Below are positions 17,348 to 25,632 of a stretch of 64,000 nt of DNA, piece by piece (the first letter of the stretch is position 1; the number at the start of each line of letters is the position of its first letter). The notes beneath the pieces are model-generated. The model was given only the letters and a program-made list of their open reading frames with translations. It searched no databases and had not been told where the DNA came from. Origin of the DNA: Metabacillus halosaccharovorans (GTDB taxonomy: Bacteria; Bacillota; Bacilli; Bacillales; Bacillaceae). The position numbers and the translations under genes are program-made. The DNA is taken from the NCBI RefSeq assembly GCF_002019635.1, contig NZ_KV917371.1, positions 930,001 to 994,000 of the forward strand, given 5' to 3'.

Positions 17348-19180
17348 CTGAGAAAAAAGATTTTGTTCTATACGATACTGTTTAGCACAACGTTATTGAT
17401 GACTCCAATGATTACGAATGCATCACCAGGTGGTTTAGATGCTAATGGTGGTCATGTATGCAGAACAAACTGTTCACAATACGGGTTATCAACAGGTGAA
17501 TATCATTACCATAGGAATGGTGAGATTGTTAAGGTACCTACTTCTACAACAAATACTAGCAATGTAGCTTATCAAGATGCCATAAAGCAAGGCAACATAC
17601 TCAAATCGAAATTATCAGCTTATAATCAAGCGATAAATAGTGGAGATATGGCGAAAATAAATGGACAATATGATGCCTTCACGAAGCAATTAAAATTAGT
17701 AGAATCAAAGATTGGCAAGGTATCTGGTCCTTCAACCCGCTCAAGCTTAAATGATCAATACGTTAGACCAGCAAAAGTAGCGATTGAAAGAACAATATAC
17801 GAGGTATCACAATACCGTTTGTTAAACACAATTAGCCAGGATATTGCTGATGGTTCAATTGATCAAGCTATTTCTAACACCGAAAAGCTCGAGCGCTTAA
17901 AGAAGCGAGCTAAAGAAATTAAAGATGCCGGTGGATATCAACAGCTTCCGAGTGCGGTGAATAACTTTTTACGTTCTACAGAAGCTAACCACCAAGGAAA
18001 TCTTCTTAAGAATTTACTTGGTGCATATAATGAAGCAATAAATAGTGGAGACATTTTCGAGGTTGATTACCTTTATGATGATTTCACGAAGCAATTACGC
18101 ATAACAGAATTGAAAATTGGGCAAGTTTCAGGTTCTACTAACCGCTCAAACCTAAACGATAAATATGTTACACCGGCAAAGATAGCAATAGAGCGTACAA
18201 TTTATGAAGTATCACAACTACGTTTAATGTTTGATATCGTCGACTTGATTGAAAGTGGCCAAACGGACAAAATCGATGCTAAGTTTCAGGTATTAGAACG
18301 TTTAAAACAAAGAGCCGAAGAAATCAAGGATGCTGGTGGTTACAATGCACTTCCTTCTATGATTAAAGCTGATTTGGAAGGATTTGAAGAAGAACTTCGA
18401 AATCCTCAGGACTTTTCAGATTTAGGACTTTTTGAAGCTCATTTTATTGATGTTGGACAAGGTGACAGCACGTTATTAGTCACTCCTACCCGTAAAACGG
18501 TACTTATTGATGGCGGCAAGGAATCAGAGGCAGATCAGTTGATACAATATCTTTCAGATTATGGAATTTCAACGATTGATTTAATGGTGTCCACTCATCC
18601 TGACGCAGACCATATCGGAGGACTTGTTTCTGTTTTGGAACAATTCGAAGTGAAAAAAGTAGTTGATTCCGGCAAATCTCATACAACGCAAACCTATACG
18701 GACTACTTAACACTTATCGATCAAAAGAATATCCCATTGGAAATTGCACAAGAGGGATCTTTTTTAGATGTTGATTCGGCAGTTAAAATAGAAGTATTAA
18801 ATGCATTGGAAGAAAGCAGTGATACGAACGATTCTTCTGTCGTGTTGAAAGTATCATATGAAGAATCAGATTTCTTACTTACCGGTGACGCGGATGCCGA
18901 GATTGAAGCAGAAATGATAGCAGAAGGCTATAATCTTGACTCAGAAGTGTTAAAAGTTGGCCACCATGGATCAGACACGTCAACTTCACATGCATTCCTA
19001 GAAGCTGTCGATCCGCTTATAGCTGCTATCTCTGTTGGTGAAAATAGCTATGGACACCCAGCTCCAACTGTTATGGAACGTCTAACGAACTACGGAGTAG
19101 ATCTATACACAACACAACAAAATGGCGACATACTGATGATGACTGATGGGCATGAAATTACGGCCTATACAGAACGTTAA
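17348..19180 (+). CDS. Secreted ComEC-like metallo-beta-lactamase protein with YHYH segment and two SbsC-type modules
   Basis: CTG 17348 is the best start: AAGGGGG lies 7 nt upstream, and the frame then gives MRKKILFYTILF, a full signal peptide that later starts would cut. After cleavage comes a YHYH segment (GGLDANGGHVCRTNCSQYGL, GEYHYHRNG). Two short anchor modules follow (about 75-195 and 205-330), each with TIYEVSQ. The C-terminal 250 residues are a metallo-beta-lactamase fold of the ComEC/Rec2 type: HFIDVGQGDSTLL, STHPDADHIGG, LLTGDADAEIE and VGHHGSDTSTS. Metal ligands are present. Such secreted domains are thought to act on phosphodiesters or nucleic acid, but the substrate here is unknown. 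A DUF3006 gene follows. Confidence 0.85.
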   Translation: MRKKILFYTILFSTTLLMTPMITNASPGGLDANGGHVCRTNCSQYGLSTGEYHYHRNGEIVKVPTSTTNTSNVAYQDAIKQGNILKSKLSAYNQAINSGDMAKINGQYDAFTKQLKLVESKIGKVSGPSTRSSLNDQYVRPAKVAIERTIYEVSQYRLLNTISQDIADGSIDQAISNTEKLERLKKRAKEIKDAGGYQQLPSAVNNFLRSTEANHQGNLLKNLLGAYNEAINSGDIFEVDYLYDDFTKQLRITELKIGQVSGSTNRSNLNDKYVTPAKIAIERTIYEVSQLRLMFDIVDLIESGQTDKIDAKFQVLERLKQRAEEIKDAGGYNALPSMIKADLEGFEEELRNPQDFSDLGLFEAHFIDVGQGDSTLLVTPTRKTVLIDGGKESEADQLIQYLSDYGISTIDLMVSTHPDADHIGGLVSVLEQFEVKKVVDSGKSHTTQTYTDYLTLIDQKNIPLEIAQEGSFLDVDSAVKIEVLNALEESSDTNDSSVVLKVSYEESDFLLTGDADAEIEAEMIAEGYNLDSEVLKVGHHGSDTSTSHAFLEAVDPLIAAISVGENSYGHPAPTVMERLTNYGVDLYTTQQNGDILMMTDGHEITAYTER

Positions 19181-19200
19181 GATGGAGGAGTCAAATTCCT

Positions 19201-19232
19201 CGGGGTCAGAGGGACAGGTTCCTTGTCCCTCT
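19201..19232 (+). repeat. Dispersed GGACAGGTTCCTTG repeat, copy 1
   Basis: Imperfect palindrome GGGACAGG-TT-CCTTGTCCC with GGGTCAGA ahead. It lies between the metallo-beta-lactamase gene and the DUF3006 gene. It is one of nine copies in this window, all intergenic. Confidence 0.85.
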
Positions 19233-19251
19233 AATAAAAGAGGTGTTTTTA

Positions 19252-19503
19252 GTGAGAAGAAAGATCTATACAATTGACCGTTTTGAAAAGGATTTGGCTG
19301 TTTTGCTCTTGAGAGAGGATGAAACCGTTCAGGTTAATGTGTTGAGAAGTGAGCTACCAAAGGGTTTGGAGATCGGTTCACTCCTAGAGGCTGAAATTGA
19401 TAGTGAAGGCCATGTCTTGTTATATCGAGTTCTTGACAATGAAACAGCAATAGTGAGACAAAGTGTGCGGAAGTTGTTAGATAAGATTGTGCGGAAGAAT
19501 TGA
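19252..19503 (+). CDS. DUF3006 family small protein
   Basis: GTG 19252 is chosen because AAAGAGGTG lies 6 nt upstream and gives MRRKIYTIDRFEKDLAVLL, the usual start of the family. An upstream GTG at 19243 lies inside the ribosome binding site. About 83 residues, all-beta pattern, cytoplasmic. Genes of this family often sit next to ComEC-like metallo-beta-lactamase genes, as here. Function unknown. Confidence 0.85.
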   Translation: MRRKIYTIDRFEKDLAVLLLREDETVQVNVLRSELPKGLEIGSLLEAEIDSEGHVLLYRVLDNETAIVRQSVRKLLDKIVRKN

Positions 19504-19528
19504 GCCATTCCCAAGAACTTCTGTGAAG

Positions 19529-19563
19529 GTAAAGGATTGTCCGATAATGGGACAATCCTTTAC
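19529..19563 (+). terminator. Intrinsic terminator
   Basis: A perfect 14-bp stem (19529-19542 with 19550-19563) is followed by a T-rich tract. It follows the DUF3006 gene. A related GTCCGATAA hairpin lies at about 22160-22180. Confidence 0.8.
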
Positions 19564-19670
19564 TTTTAAACTTGATAATCGGTAAACGAATAAACCGCCT
19601 TAGCTCAATAAAAATAGAACTAAAAGCCACTTCGATCATTCTTTAGTATAGTTGGTTTCTTCTATTTTGT

Positions 19671-19880
19671 TTAGCGGACCGAGGAACCTGTCCCTTTGTC
19701 CCCATCATTCAATTCTTTTTCAATCTCTTCGTTTGAAATTATTTTCTCTTTATCGGCATTTAGCCTTTTTACAATCAAGTTTATCCTGTAATTCAATTTT
19801 GAAATTCCCTATACCACATACAAAGCGAAAACAGCAAACAACCCAATTAATAACTTGAACAAATCAATTAATGACTCCAT
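19671..19880 (-). pseudogene. Small membrane protein broken by TAG at codon 24
   Basis: ATG 19880 has a strong AAGGGGAG site. The frame reads MESLIDLFKLLIGLFAVFAL and YVV, then TAG (19809-19811), then continues as GISKLNYRINLIVKRLN and NADKEKIISNEEIEKELND. The first part is one transmembrane helix; the second is a charged helix. The end of the frame runs into repeat copy 2 and stops at 19671, so the repeat may have replaced the original end. Unknown family. Confidence 0.5.
19676..19702 (-). repeat. Dispersed repeat, copy 2 (inverted)
   Basis: Reads AGGAACCTGTCCC on the plus strand, opposite to copy 1. The DNA between the two includes TTAGCTCAATAAAA (about 19590-19605), which is also found inside the copy 3-copy 4 pair. 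Confidence 0.8.
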
Positions 19881-19979
19881 ATGTTACTATCTCCCCTTCG
19901 ATTAATAACATAAATAGTACCAAACCATCCAGATACTAAACTTACCCATAAAAAATTCTTCAATTTCCATTAATGTTAG

Positions 19980-20021
19980 AAAAAAACTCAAGCACTAACC
20001 TAGGTAGATCAGCGCTTGAGT
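19980..20021 (-). terminator. Intrinsic terminator
   Basis: ACTCAAGC (19986-19993) pairs with GCTTGAGT (20014-20021), with further inner pairing. A T6 tract follows on the minus strand. It lies downstream of the intron's 3' end. Confidence 0.8.
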
Positions 20022-20116
20022 ATGATGAGTAGTTTGTTGGATAAAATTCCAACTTATTCTAATTATAATCGAACAATCATGTTTTTTATATAAAATATTT
20101 ACTCTTTATTTATGCA

Positions 20117-21972
20117 ATCGAGTAGAGGGAAAAATAATTTAATTATTTTCGCCCCTCTCACACCACCGTACGTACGGTTCCGTATACGGCGGTTCAATTT
20201 ATATTACAGTGTGTACTTTTAGATAATGATCTAAAGCAGAGGGAAGTCCCCTCTGCTTTAGTCTTTTATTTGAGATTGCTCTTTGAACAACTTTAGATAA
20301 TCCGATGTATCGATAACCTCTTCGACAGAAGGTTAATCCCTTCGCCTCTTCCTCAGGGATTCCTAATTGGATAAGCGATTTGATTCGTTTCTTCGATACC
20401 TTCCATTTCTTCCAGATGATGACTCTAATTCTGGAGCGAAGCTTCTTATCTAGCTCAGTCATTGCTTTTTTCATATTCGAGATTCTAAAGTAGTTAACCC
20501 ACCCAAGTATGACTTGTTTTAGTTTTAAGGTTCGGTAGTCTAGCGAAACACTCCAATTTCGCTTTGTTAATTTTCGAAGTTTCCTTTGAAATTTTTGTAT
20601 TGACGTTGAATGGGGTTTTACTTGGTATTTCACATTCTTAAAATCGTAATAATATCCAAATCCTAAGAATTTCAAATCTTTTGGACGGGAGATTTTACTC
20701 TTTTCTCCATTGACTATTAACCCTAATTTATTTTCTATAAATCTCACGATTGATTCCATCACTCTATTCGCTGCTTTCTCACTCTTCACGAAGATTAGGG
20801 CATCATCAGCGTATCTCACGAATTGGAGTCCTCTACTTTCTAGCTCCTTATCAAGTTCGTTCAACATAATATTACTAAGCAGTGGGCTTAGGTTCCCTCC
20901 TTGCGGAGTTCCAACTGGTGTTTCTTCATATTTCCCATTCACCATAACTCCACTGACAAGATATTTCCTTATTAGGGAAATGACATCTCCATCATCTATT
21001 GTATTAGAGATGATCCGCATGAGTTTATCGTGATGGACTGTATCGAAAAATCTTTCAAGGTCAATATCCACAACCCAATCGTATCCATCATTTAGAATTT
21101 CCAAGCTTTTAATAATAGCCATCTCACAACTTCTTTTCGGTCTAAAGCCGTAACTGAATTCGCTGAACTGTTTTTCAAATATTGGGCTGAGTACTTGATG
21201 AATAGCTTGTTGAACTACCCTATCCACTACTGTTGGTATTCCCAATTTGCGCATCTTTCCATTTTCTTTTGGGATTTCCACTCTTAAGGCAGCTTGTGGT
21301 TGGTATTTTCTTGTTCTGATGCGCTGACGTAGCTCATCCTTGTTCTCTTTCAAATATTGTTTCAGTTCATCGACCGTTATTCCGTCGACCCCACTAGCAC
21401 CTTTGTTTTTATATACACGCAAGTAGGCTTCATTCATATTTTGATTACTTAGAATTTGTTCTAAAAGTTCCACACTCGTTTCTCCTTTCCTCTCACGTAA
21501 TAAGTGATAGCTCCATTTTGGTTATCCTTTGAGGTACGCTCATACTTTTACCATTAACACATTCGGAGTAGGTCACTTACGCATTCGTGGCGTTGAAACA
21601 CTATAAATTGTTCAGCCCTTCATGAATTACTTCATTACTATGGCTTCTGCTGACTTCTTGCGACTAACCTTTTTCGACTGTACCTTTTGTACATTCGCAA
21701 GATCTCCCAGGGTAAGACAACCATCTTTCCTCTTTTACTCGCCTGATTTACTTTACAAAGTTACGCACATCTTTTGGACTTTAACTTGTTTAGGAGTCTT
21801 ATCCCTTTGTAAAGCCTTAGTATCAGATTTCTGTTCGTCGAGCCAAGATTTTATTCCACGCTTCCTCCAGCCCTTATCTCACGATAAGTACCTTGCGCTT
21901 CCTTAGTGGTTGGTCGATGTGTACCCCCACAGTGGACTTTCACCACCTAGATAGTTGCCATGCCTGGCACAC
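20117..21972 (-). mobile_element. Group II intron, class C (IIC)
   Basis: On the minus strand the element starts GTGTGCCAGGC at about 21972 and ends after a domain VI-like stem near 20117. Domain V-like sequence lies at about 20155-20195, with the triad CGC in ACCGCCGTATACGG and the partner CGTACGGTGGTG. CGC and a short domain V are typical of class C. The 5' end lies directly after the T-tract of an intrinsic terminator, the usual IIC target. It codes one reverse transcriptase without an endonuclease domain. Exact ends are uncertain by a few bases. Confidence 0.88.
20199..21473 (-). CDS. ltrA: Group II intron reverse transcriptase/maturase
   Basis: 424 residues. The reverse transcriptase domain runs from GASGVDGITVDEL through YGFRPKRSC and PVGTPQGGNLSPLLSN to the active site FVRYADDALIF. 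The maturase (X) domain follows (LKFLGFGYYY, VILGWVNYFRI), then a short C-terminal tail (LPSALDHYLKVH). There is no HNH endonuclease domain, as usual for class C. All catalytic motifs are intact, so the intron may be mobile. It aids splicing of the surrounding RNA and copies it into DNA targets. Confidence 0.95.
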   Translation of the reverse strand: MELLEQILSNQNMNEAYLRVYKNKGASGVDGITVDELKQYLKENKDELRQRIRTRKYQPQAALRVEIPKENGKMRKLGIPTVVDRVVQQAIHQVLSPIFEKQFSEFSYGFRPKRSCEMAIIKSLEILNDGYDWVVDIDLERFFDTVHHDKLMRIISNTIDDGDVISLIRKYLVSGVMVNGKYEETPVGTPQGGNLSPLLSNIMLNELDKELESRGLQFVRYADDALIFVKSEKAANRVMESIVRFIENKLGLIVNGEKSKISRPKDLKFLGFGYYYDFKNVKYQVKPHSTSIQKFQRKLRKLTKRNWSVSLDYRTLKLKQVILGWVNYFRISNMKKAMTELDKKLRSRIRVIIWKKWKVSKKRIKSLIQLGIPEEEAKGLTFCRRGYRYIGLSKVVQRAISNKRLKQRGLPSALDHYLKVHTVI

Positions 21973-21973
21973 T

Positions 21974-22001
21974 AAAAAAAGAGATGCATAGATAGCATCT
22001 C
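21974..22001 (-). terminator. Intrinsic terminator used as intron target
   Basis: GAGATGC and GCATCTC arms (7 bp, 7-nt loop) are followed by T7 on the minus strand. The intron begins two bases later. Confidence 0.85.
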
Positions 22002-22024
22002 GAAAGGGTATTTCACACAATGTA

Positions 22025-22060
22025 ATTATAACATGTCGAATAATGTCGAACAGAGTCGAA
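22025..22060 (-). promoter_or_regulatory. Promoter with three tandem Spo0A-box-like sites
   Basis: On the plus strand, TGTCGAA occurs at 22034 and 22044 and AGTCGAA at 22054, an exact 10-bp pitch. TGTCGAA is the consensus Spo0A box. On the minus strand these lie just upstream of a perfect TATAAT (22030 to 22025), so the middle box would overlap the -35 region, as at Spo0A-activated promoters. The predicted transcript would reach the terminator at 21974-22001 after about 40 nt. Confidence 0.6.
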
Positions 22061-22090
22061 AGTCCCAGGATTCATTTATAATTTCATCAT

Positions 22091-22364
22091 GCGGGTCAAG
22101 GGGACAGGTTCCTTGACCCTCGTTACAAGTTTGGTTTAGTGGATCTAAAGAAATAGGGTTGTCCGATAAGGACAACACTATTTATCAAATACATACAGTA
22201 ATCGTAAATAATAACTACCTTGCTTTAGCTCAATAAAATATAGAACTACCCCTCTTGGATCTGATTTATTACGTAACCTTCCATTTGAAAGAGACAGTTC
22301 AGAACTGTCAGTTTCTTCTTTCACAATTCACTATGTGGGTCAAGGAACCTGTCCCTCTGTCCCT
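22091..22364. repeat. MITE-like unit bounded by repeat copies 3 and 4
   Basis: Copy 3 (22091-22122) and copy 4 (22335-22364) are inverted relative to each other. Between them lie a hairpin GTTGTCC-GATAA-GGACAAC and the segment TTAGCTCAATAAAA. Both inner parts recur at 19534-19605. No open reading frame of note. Copy 4 touches the stop codon of the lipoprotein gene. Confidence 0.6.
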
Positions 22365-23235
22365 AGAGATCCATCTCAACTGCGTTGTCAATTACTTCTT
22401 GTGGAATTTTTACTTCGTCAATTTTGTTGTATTCGCTATAATCACCTTCCATATTTTGTTTTATTTTGATTGTTTCACCGTCTGCAGATAGTTCCATATC
22501 CATTACGGTATTTAAGGTTGTTGGGTACATTGTTTCTTTGTTGATGATGATTTCGTATTTTACTTTATTGATTTTCATATTGTTAAATACTTCACCGTCT
22601 GCGTACAGATCTTGTGGAAGCGTTCCTTGAACAGTTTCTTTTATGAAGTCTGTAAATTTATCACCAGTTGCATTTAACGTGAGAATATAGTTATCCGCAT
22701 CTTGTTCAAAGGTAAAATCATCAACGAATTTTTCAAGTTTCTTTAACTCTTCAGAAGGATTTGATTGTTGGTCTGACATTTGCATTAATTGGTCTGACGT
22801 TTCTTTCGGAAACTTTGACCATTGGTTTGAAGATGAGTCAAATACAAATATTCCTTCCGGAGAAAAATACGTTTCAGTCGTATAAGCAGTCTTAGTTCCT
22901 GCTTCATTCATATCCATGTCCATTTTTTGGTATAACGTCATTGGGTCTGTAACAACTATCATATCAATAGTTGAAACCATATCCATAGCATCCTTTTGCT
23001 CCCCAATAGACATTTCTTGCGTCATATCCATTTTCACGGCAAAACTTTTCACCTTTTCTGAAGCTTCCGTTGATTGAGTCATTACCTGCTCAAGATTTAG
23101 CTCAGAATTGTTTCCCTTTTCAACATTTTCTTTCGATACATCTGATTTTTCATTGACTGTTTCTGCTGTTTGATCACACGCTGCAAGTAAAAGCATAAGA
23201 AAAAAAGCAAAAATTAACGGTAAAGTTTTTTTCAT
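22363..23235 (-). CDS. Lipoprotein of the DUF6612 type
   Basis: 290 residues. Lipoprotein signal peptide with lipobox LLAAC at about 16-20. The mature part starts with an acidic linker, then a single beta-rich domain (VKSFAVKMDMTQEM, MTLYQKMDMDM, PTTLNTVMDMEL), as in LolA/LppX-like lipoproteins of Bacillus. It should be tethered to the outer face of the membrane. The substrate is unknown. Confidence 0.8.
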   Translation of the reverse strand: MKKTLPLIFAFFLMLLLAACDQTAETVNEKSDVSKENVEKGNNSELNLEQVMTQSTEASEKVKSFAVKMDMTQEMSIGEQKDAMDMVSTIDMIVVTDPMTLYQKMDMDMNEAGTKTAYTTETYFSPEGIFVFDSSSNQWSKFPKETSDQLMQMSDQQSNPSEELKKLEKFVDDFTFEQDADNYILTLNATGDKFTDFIKETVQGTLPQDLYADGEVFNNMKINKVKYEIIINKETMYPTTLNTVMDMELSADGETIKIKQNMEGDYSEYNKIDEVKIPQEVIDNAVEMDL

Positions 23236-23590
23236 TCAGTACACTCCTTGGTCATTCTTTTTATTTAATAAGAAAAGATAGATTCAAAGTTTCATATTAT
23301 TCTACTATAAGTACTTCAGCATTTTTATAGGAATTGATTTATCTACAAAGAACCTTTAAAACTAGTTTCTTCAATATCACTACTCCTTAATCATCTATCC
23401 AATATATCATATTGGAAACAAAATGGAAACACCACTGTAATATTTGATATATAAATTATTTGTAAGGTTATCTACAACTATTACATTAAAATAAAAATAA
23501 GCCCTATCCATATTAGGAGCTAGGGCTTAGTCTATTGTTTTATATGTAATTTGACCTTAATCAAAATCATCTTCTATATTATAAAGCATA
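23236..23590. other. Gene-free region between lipoprotein gene and tRNA operon
   Basis: AT-rich leader of the lipoprotein gene. It includes the tRNA operon terminator at 23499-23528. Nothing else is seen. Confidence 0.5.
23499..23528 (-). terminator. Terminator of the tRNA operon
   Basis: AAGCCCTA pairs with TAGGGCTT, with a T-rich run following on the minus strand. Confidence 0.75.
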
Positions 23591-23683
23591 TGGAGGAGGA
23601 AGGGGGATTCGAACCCCCGCGGGCTTTGACACCCCTGTCGGTTTTCAAGACCGATCCCTTCAGCCGGACTTGGGTATTCCTCC
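23591..23683 (-). tRNA. tRNA-Ser (anticodon TGA)
   Basis: Class II tRNA with a long variable arm. The acceptor GGAGGAA pairs with TTCCTCC. The anticodon loop is CTTGAAA. CCA is encoded, and the base before it is T, where G is usual for serine tRNAs. Last gene of a four-tRNA operon. Confidence 0.95.
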
Positions 23684-23690
23684 TAATAAG

Positions 23691-23764
23691 TGGAGCCTAG
23701 CGGGATCGAACCGCTGACCTCCTGCGTGCAAAGCAGGCGCTCTCCCAGCTGAGCTAAGGCCCCC
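23691..23764 (-). tRNA. tRNA-Ala (anticodon TGC)
   Basis: The acceptor GGGGCCT pairs with AGGCTCC, with discriminator A. The anticodon loop is CTTTGCACG. CCA is not encoded. Close to the remembered Bacillus subtilis sequence. Confidence 0.95.
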
Positions 23765-23778
23765 TATAGATTATGGAG

Positions 23779-23851
<73 letters not shown>

Positions 23852-23908
23852 GTATGAAATCTTAGTTAACCAGTATATCTTAAATAGATATACAATCACA
23901 TAATGCTA

Positions 23909-23984
23909 TGGTGGAGGATGACGGGATCGAACCGCCGACCCCCTGCTTGTAAGGCAGGTGCTCTCCCAGCTGAGCTAATCCTCC
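23909..23984 (-). tRNA. tRNA-Val (anticodon TAC)
   Basis: The acceptor GGAGGAT pairs with ATCCTCC, with an encoded ACCA end. The anticodon stem-loop is CCTGCCTTACAAGCAGG. First gene of the Val-Thr-Ala-Ser operon. Confidence 0.95.
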
Positions 23985-24087
23985 GAAGCTATATATAATG
24001 TCCCAATATAGAGAACATTATATATTATACTCATTACATGGGTAATTTCAAGAGTCTAATTTACAAATCAAAGTTTATTTTTGATGC

Positions 24088-24636
24088 TTATTCTGGAAGT
24101 CCTATTTTTTGAAAAGGATAAAACCGAAGTTTTACTTCTCCAATAACCGAATCATAAGGAACAAATCCAAACATTCTACTATCCTTACTATCTAAACGAT
24201 TATCACCCATAACAAATAACATGTCATTAGGTACTTCAGTTTCTCCTGTACTATCTTCCAACGAAAAATTTCCTGTTAAATTATGCAGAAGAGTCTTTTC
24301 TTTATTTTTTATTAAATACTCTTCACTGAACACTTTTCCATTAATATAAAGAACATCATCTTCCATCTTAATGCTGTCTCCTGGAAGACCTATGACCCTC
24401 TTAATATACTGCTTTCCTTCTATATCTGGAGCATCAAACACAATCACATCAAAGCGTTGTATTTTTGATGTTTTACTTACTACGACTCGATCTGCATTAT
24501 GAAAAGTAGGTGACATCGATTCTCCAAATACAGTTATTGGAGTGAAAATAAATTCTCTACAAATGAAAACAATGATAAAAGCAATTGCTATTGACTTTAT
24601 CCAAGAAATTATTTCTTTTTTTGTACTAGACTTCAT
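24088..24636 (-). CDS. sipS: Signal peptidase I
   Basis: 182 residues. One N-terminal membrane segment (SIAIAFIIVFICREFIF), then the catalytic serine in GESMSPTFHNADRV, the catalytic lysine in YIKRVIGLPGDS, and the box GDNRLDSKDSR. Length and single anchor match Bacillus Sip-type enzymes. It cleaves Sec-type signal peptides on the outer face of the membrane. Within this island of secreted proteins it may serve them, though that is only suggested by position. The exact Sip paralogue cannot be decided. Confidence 0.93.
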   Translation of the reverse strand: MKSSTKKEIISWIKSIAIAFIIVFICREFIFTPITVFGESMSPTFHNADRVVVSKTSKIQRFDVIVFDAPDIEGKQYIKRVIGLPGDSIKMEDDVLYINGKVFSEEYLIKNKEKTLLHNLTGNFSLEDSTGETEVPNDMLFVMGDNRLDSKDSRMFGFVPYDSVIGEVKLRFYPFQKIGLPE

Positions 24637-25239
24637 TGTTTACCCACCCCATACTATCCTTTTATAAAAAAATTAACAACAAACCGCAATTCATTAAATT
24701 CATAAAAACACAATCTAATAGTACCATTATCAAATAGTAATATAATACCATAACTCTCAAGTATTAAAAAGAACCTTTTATATTTTCAAGTTTTTCATAA
24801 TTCTCTAAAATCTTATTAACTTATCACTCGGCTTTAAATTACATTAAATGGGTATTACTCCTACAATAACTCTACCCTTATTTTCAAATCATAAGCATAA
24901 TGATATATTTCTTTGAAAAATAGTGGATTTAAAATGCATTAAAGGAAAATTCATCTAAAAATACGTTAATATATACCTAATAATAATCAGTTTCTTACTA
25001 CTATTTTCACTATAGTATTATCAAATTATAATATAGTTGTGTGTTTCACTTTCGAGGTTGCTATTAATCTAGCACCTCTTTTTTTTATTTTCAGTAATCG
25101 TTTACACTCGAAACATTCTAAATACTTGAATTAGAATAACTTATTTTAATTTTATTACTTTTTAAATACCTATTTACACATCTTCCAAATAACCTTAAAA
25201 TTCCCTATTGTGTATATTATTTGTAAATGAGGTGTCAAT
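24637..25239. other. Long AT-rich gene-free region with possible small RNA
   Basis: No coding signal over 600 bases. At about 25028-25033 a TATAAT-like box is followed within about 20 nt by a strong terminator at 25054-25086 (GAGGTTGCTA with TAGCACCTC, then T8). This could define a very short RNA or mark the end of a lost gene. Confidence 0.4.
25054..25086 (+). terminator. Strong intrinsic terminator
   Basis: GAGGTTGCTA pairs with TAGCACCTC (one bulge or G-T pair), loop TTAATC, then T8. No gene precedes it. Confidence 0.75.
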
Positions 25240-25398
25240 ATGGAAAATCAGCGAACATACAAACATTGGACATTCAATGAACTTAAAGTATTAATTGAGC
25301 TAAAGGAAAAAGGGCTAAAATACAGAGAGATTGCTAAGAAACTTGACAGATCTCCTTTAAGCGTAGAAAAACGTTACAGAAAACTCATGAGTAGCTAA
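25240..25398 (+). CDS. Small SANT/Myb-like DNA-binding protein
   Basis: 52 residues, ATG behind GAGGTG. The sequence WTFNELKVLIELKEKGLKYR followed by EIAKKLDRSPLSVEKRYRKL has the pattern of a single SANT/Myb helix-turn-helix. Small proteins of this kind occur in Bacillus and may regulate transcription. It stands alone. A hairpin GTGTAAGC...GCTTACAC at 25407-25452 follows. Confidence 0.8.
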   Translation: MENQRTYKHWTFNELKVLIELKEKGLKYREIAKKLDRSPLSVEKRYRKLMSS

Positions 25399-25632
25399 AG
25401 ACAAACGTGTAAGCGGACATACACATGAGGTTATCAATCAGCATGCTTACACAGTTTCCAATTATCCTCTCTATACAACTCCTTCTAAAACATATATAGA
25501 AACACCACTAAATATTTATAAGTAATTCACTCAAATTTTAAAAAATTCCTTTTCCTCCCTTATTTCGACATATTTTTTAGTTATCGACTTATATAATGGG
25601 TTGGAATTTAATTTCCATAGGAGGATTTTTTT

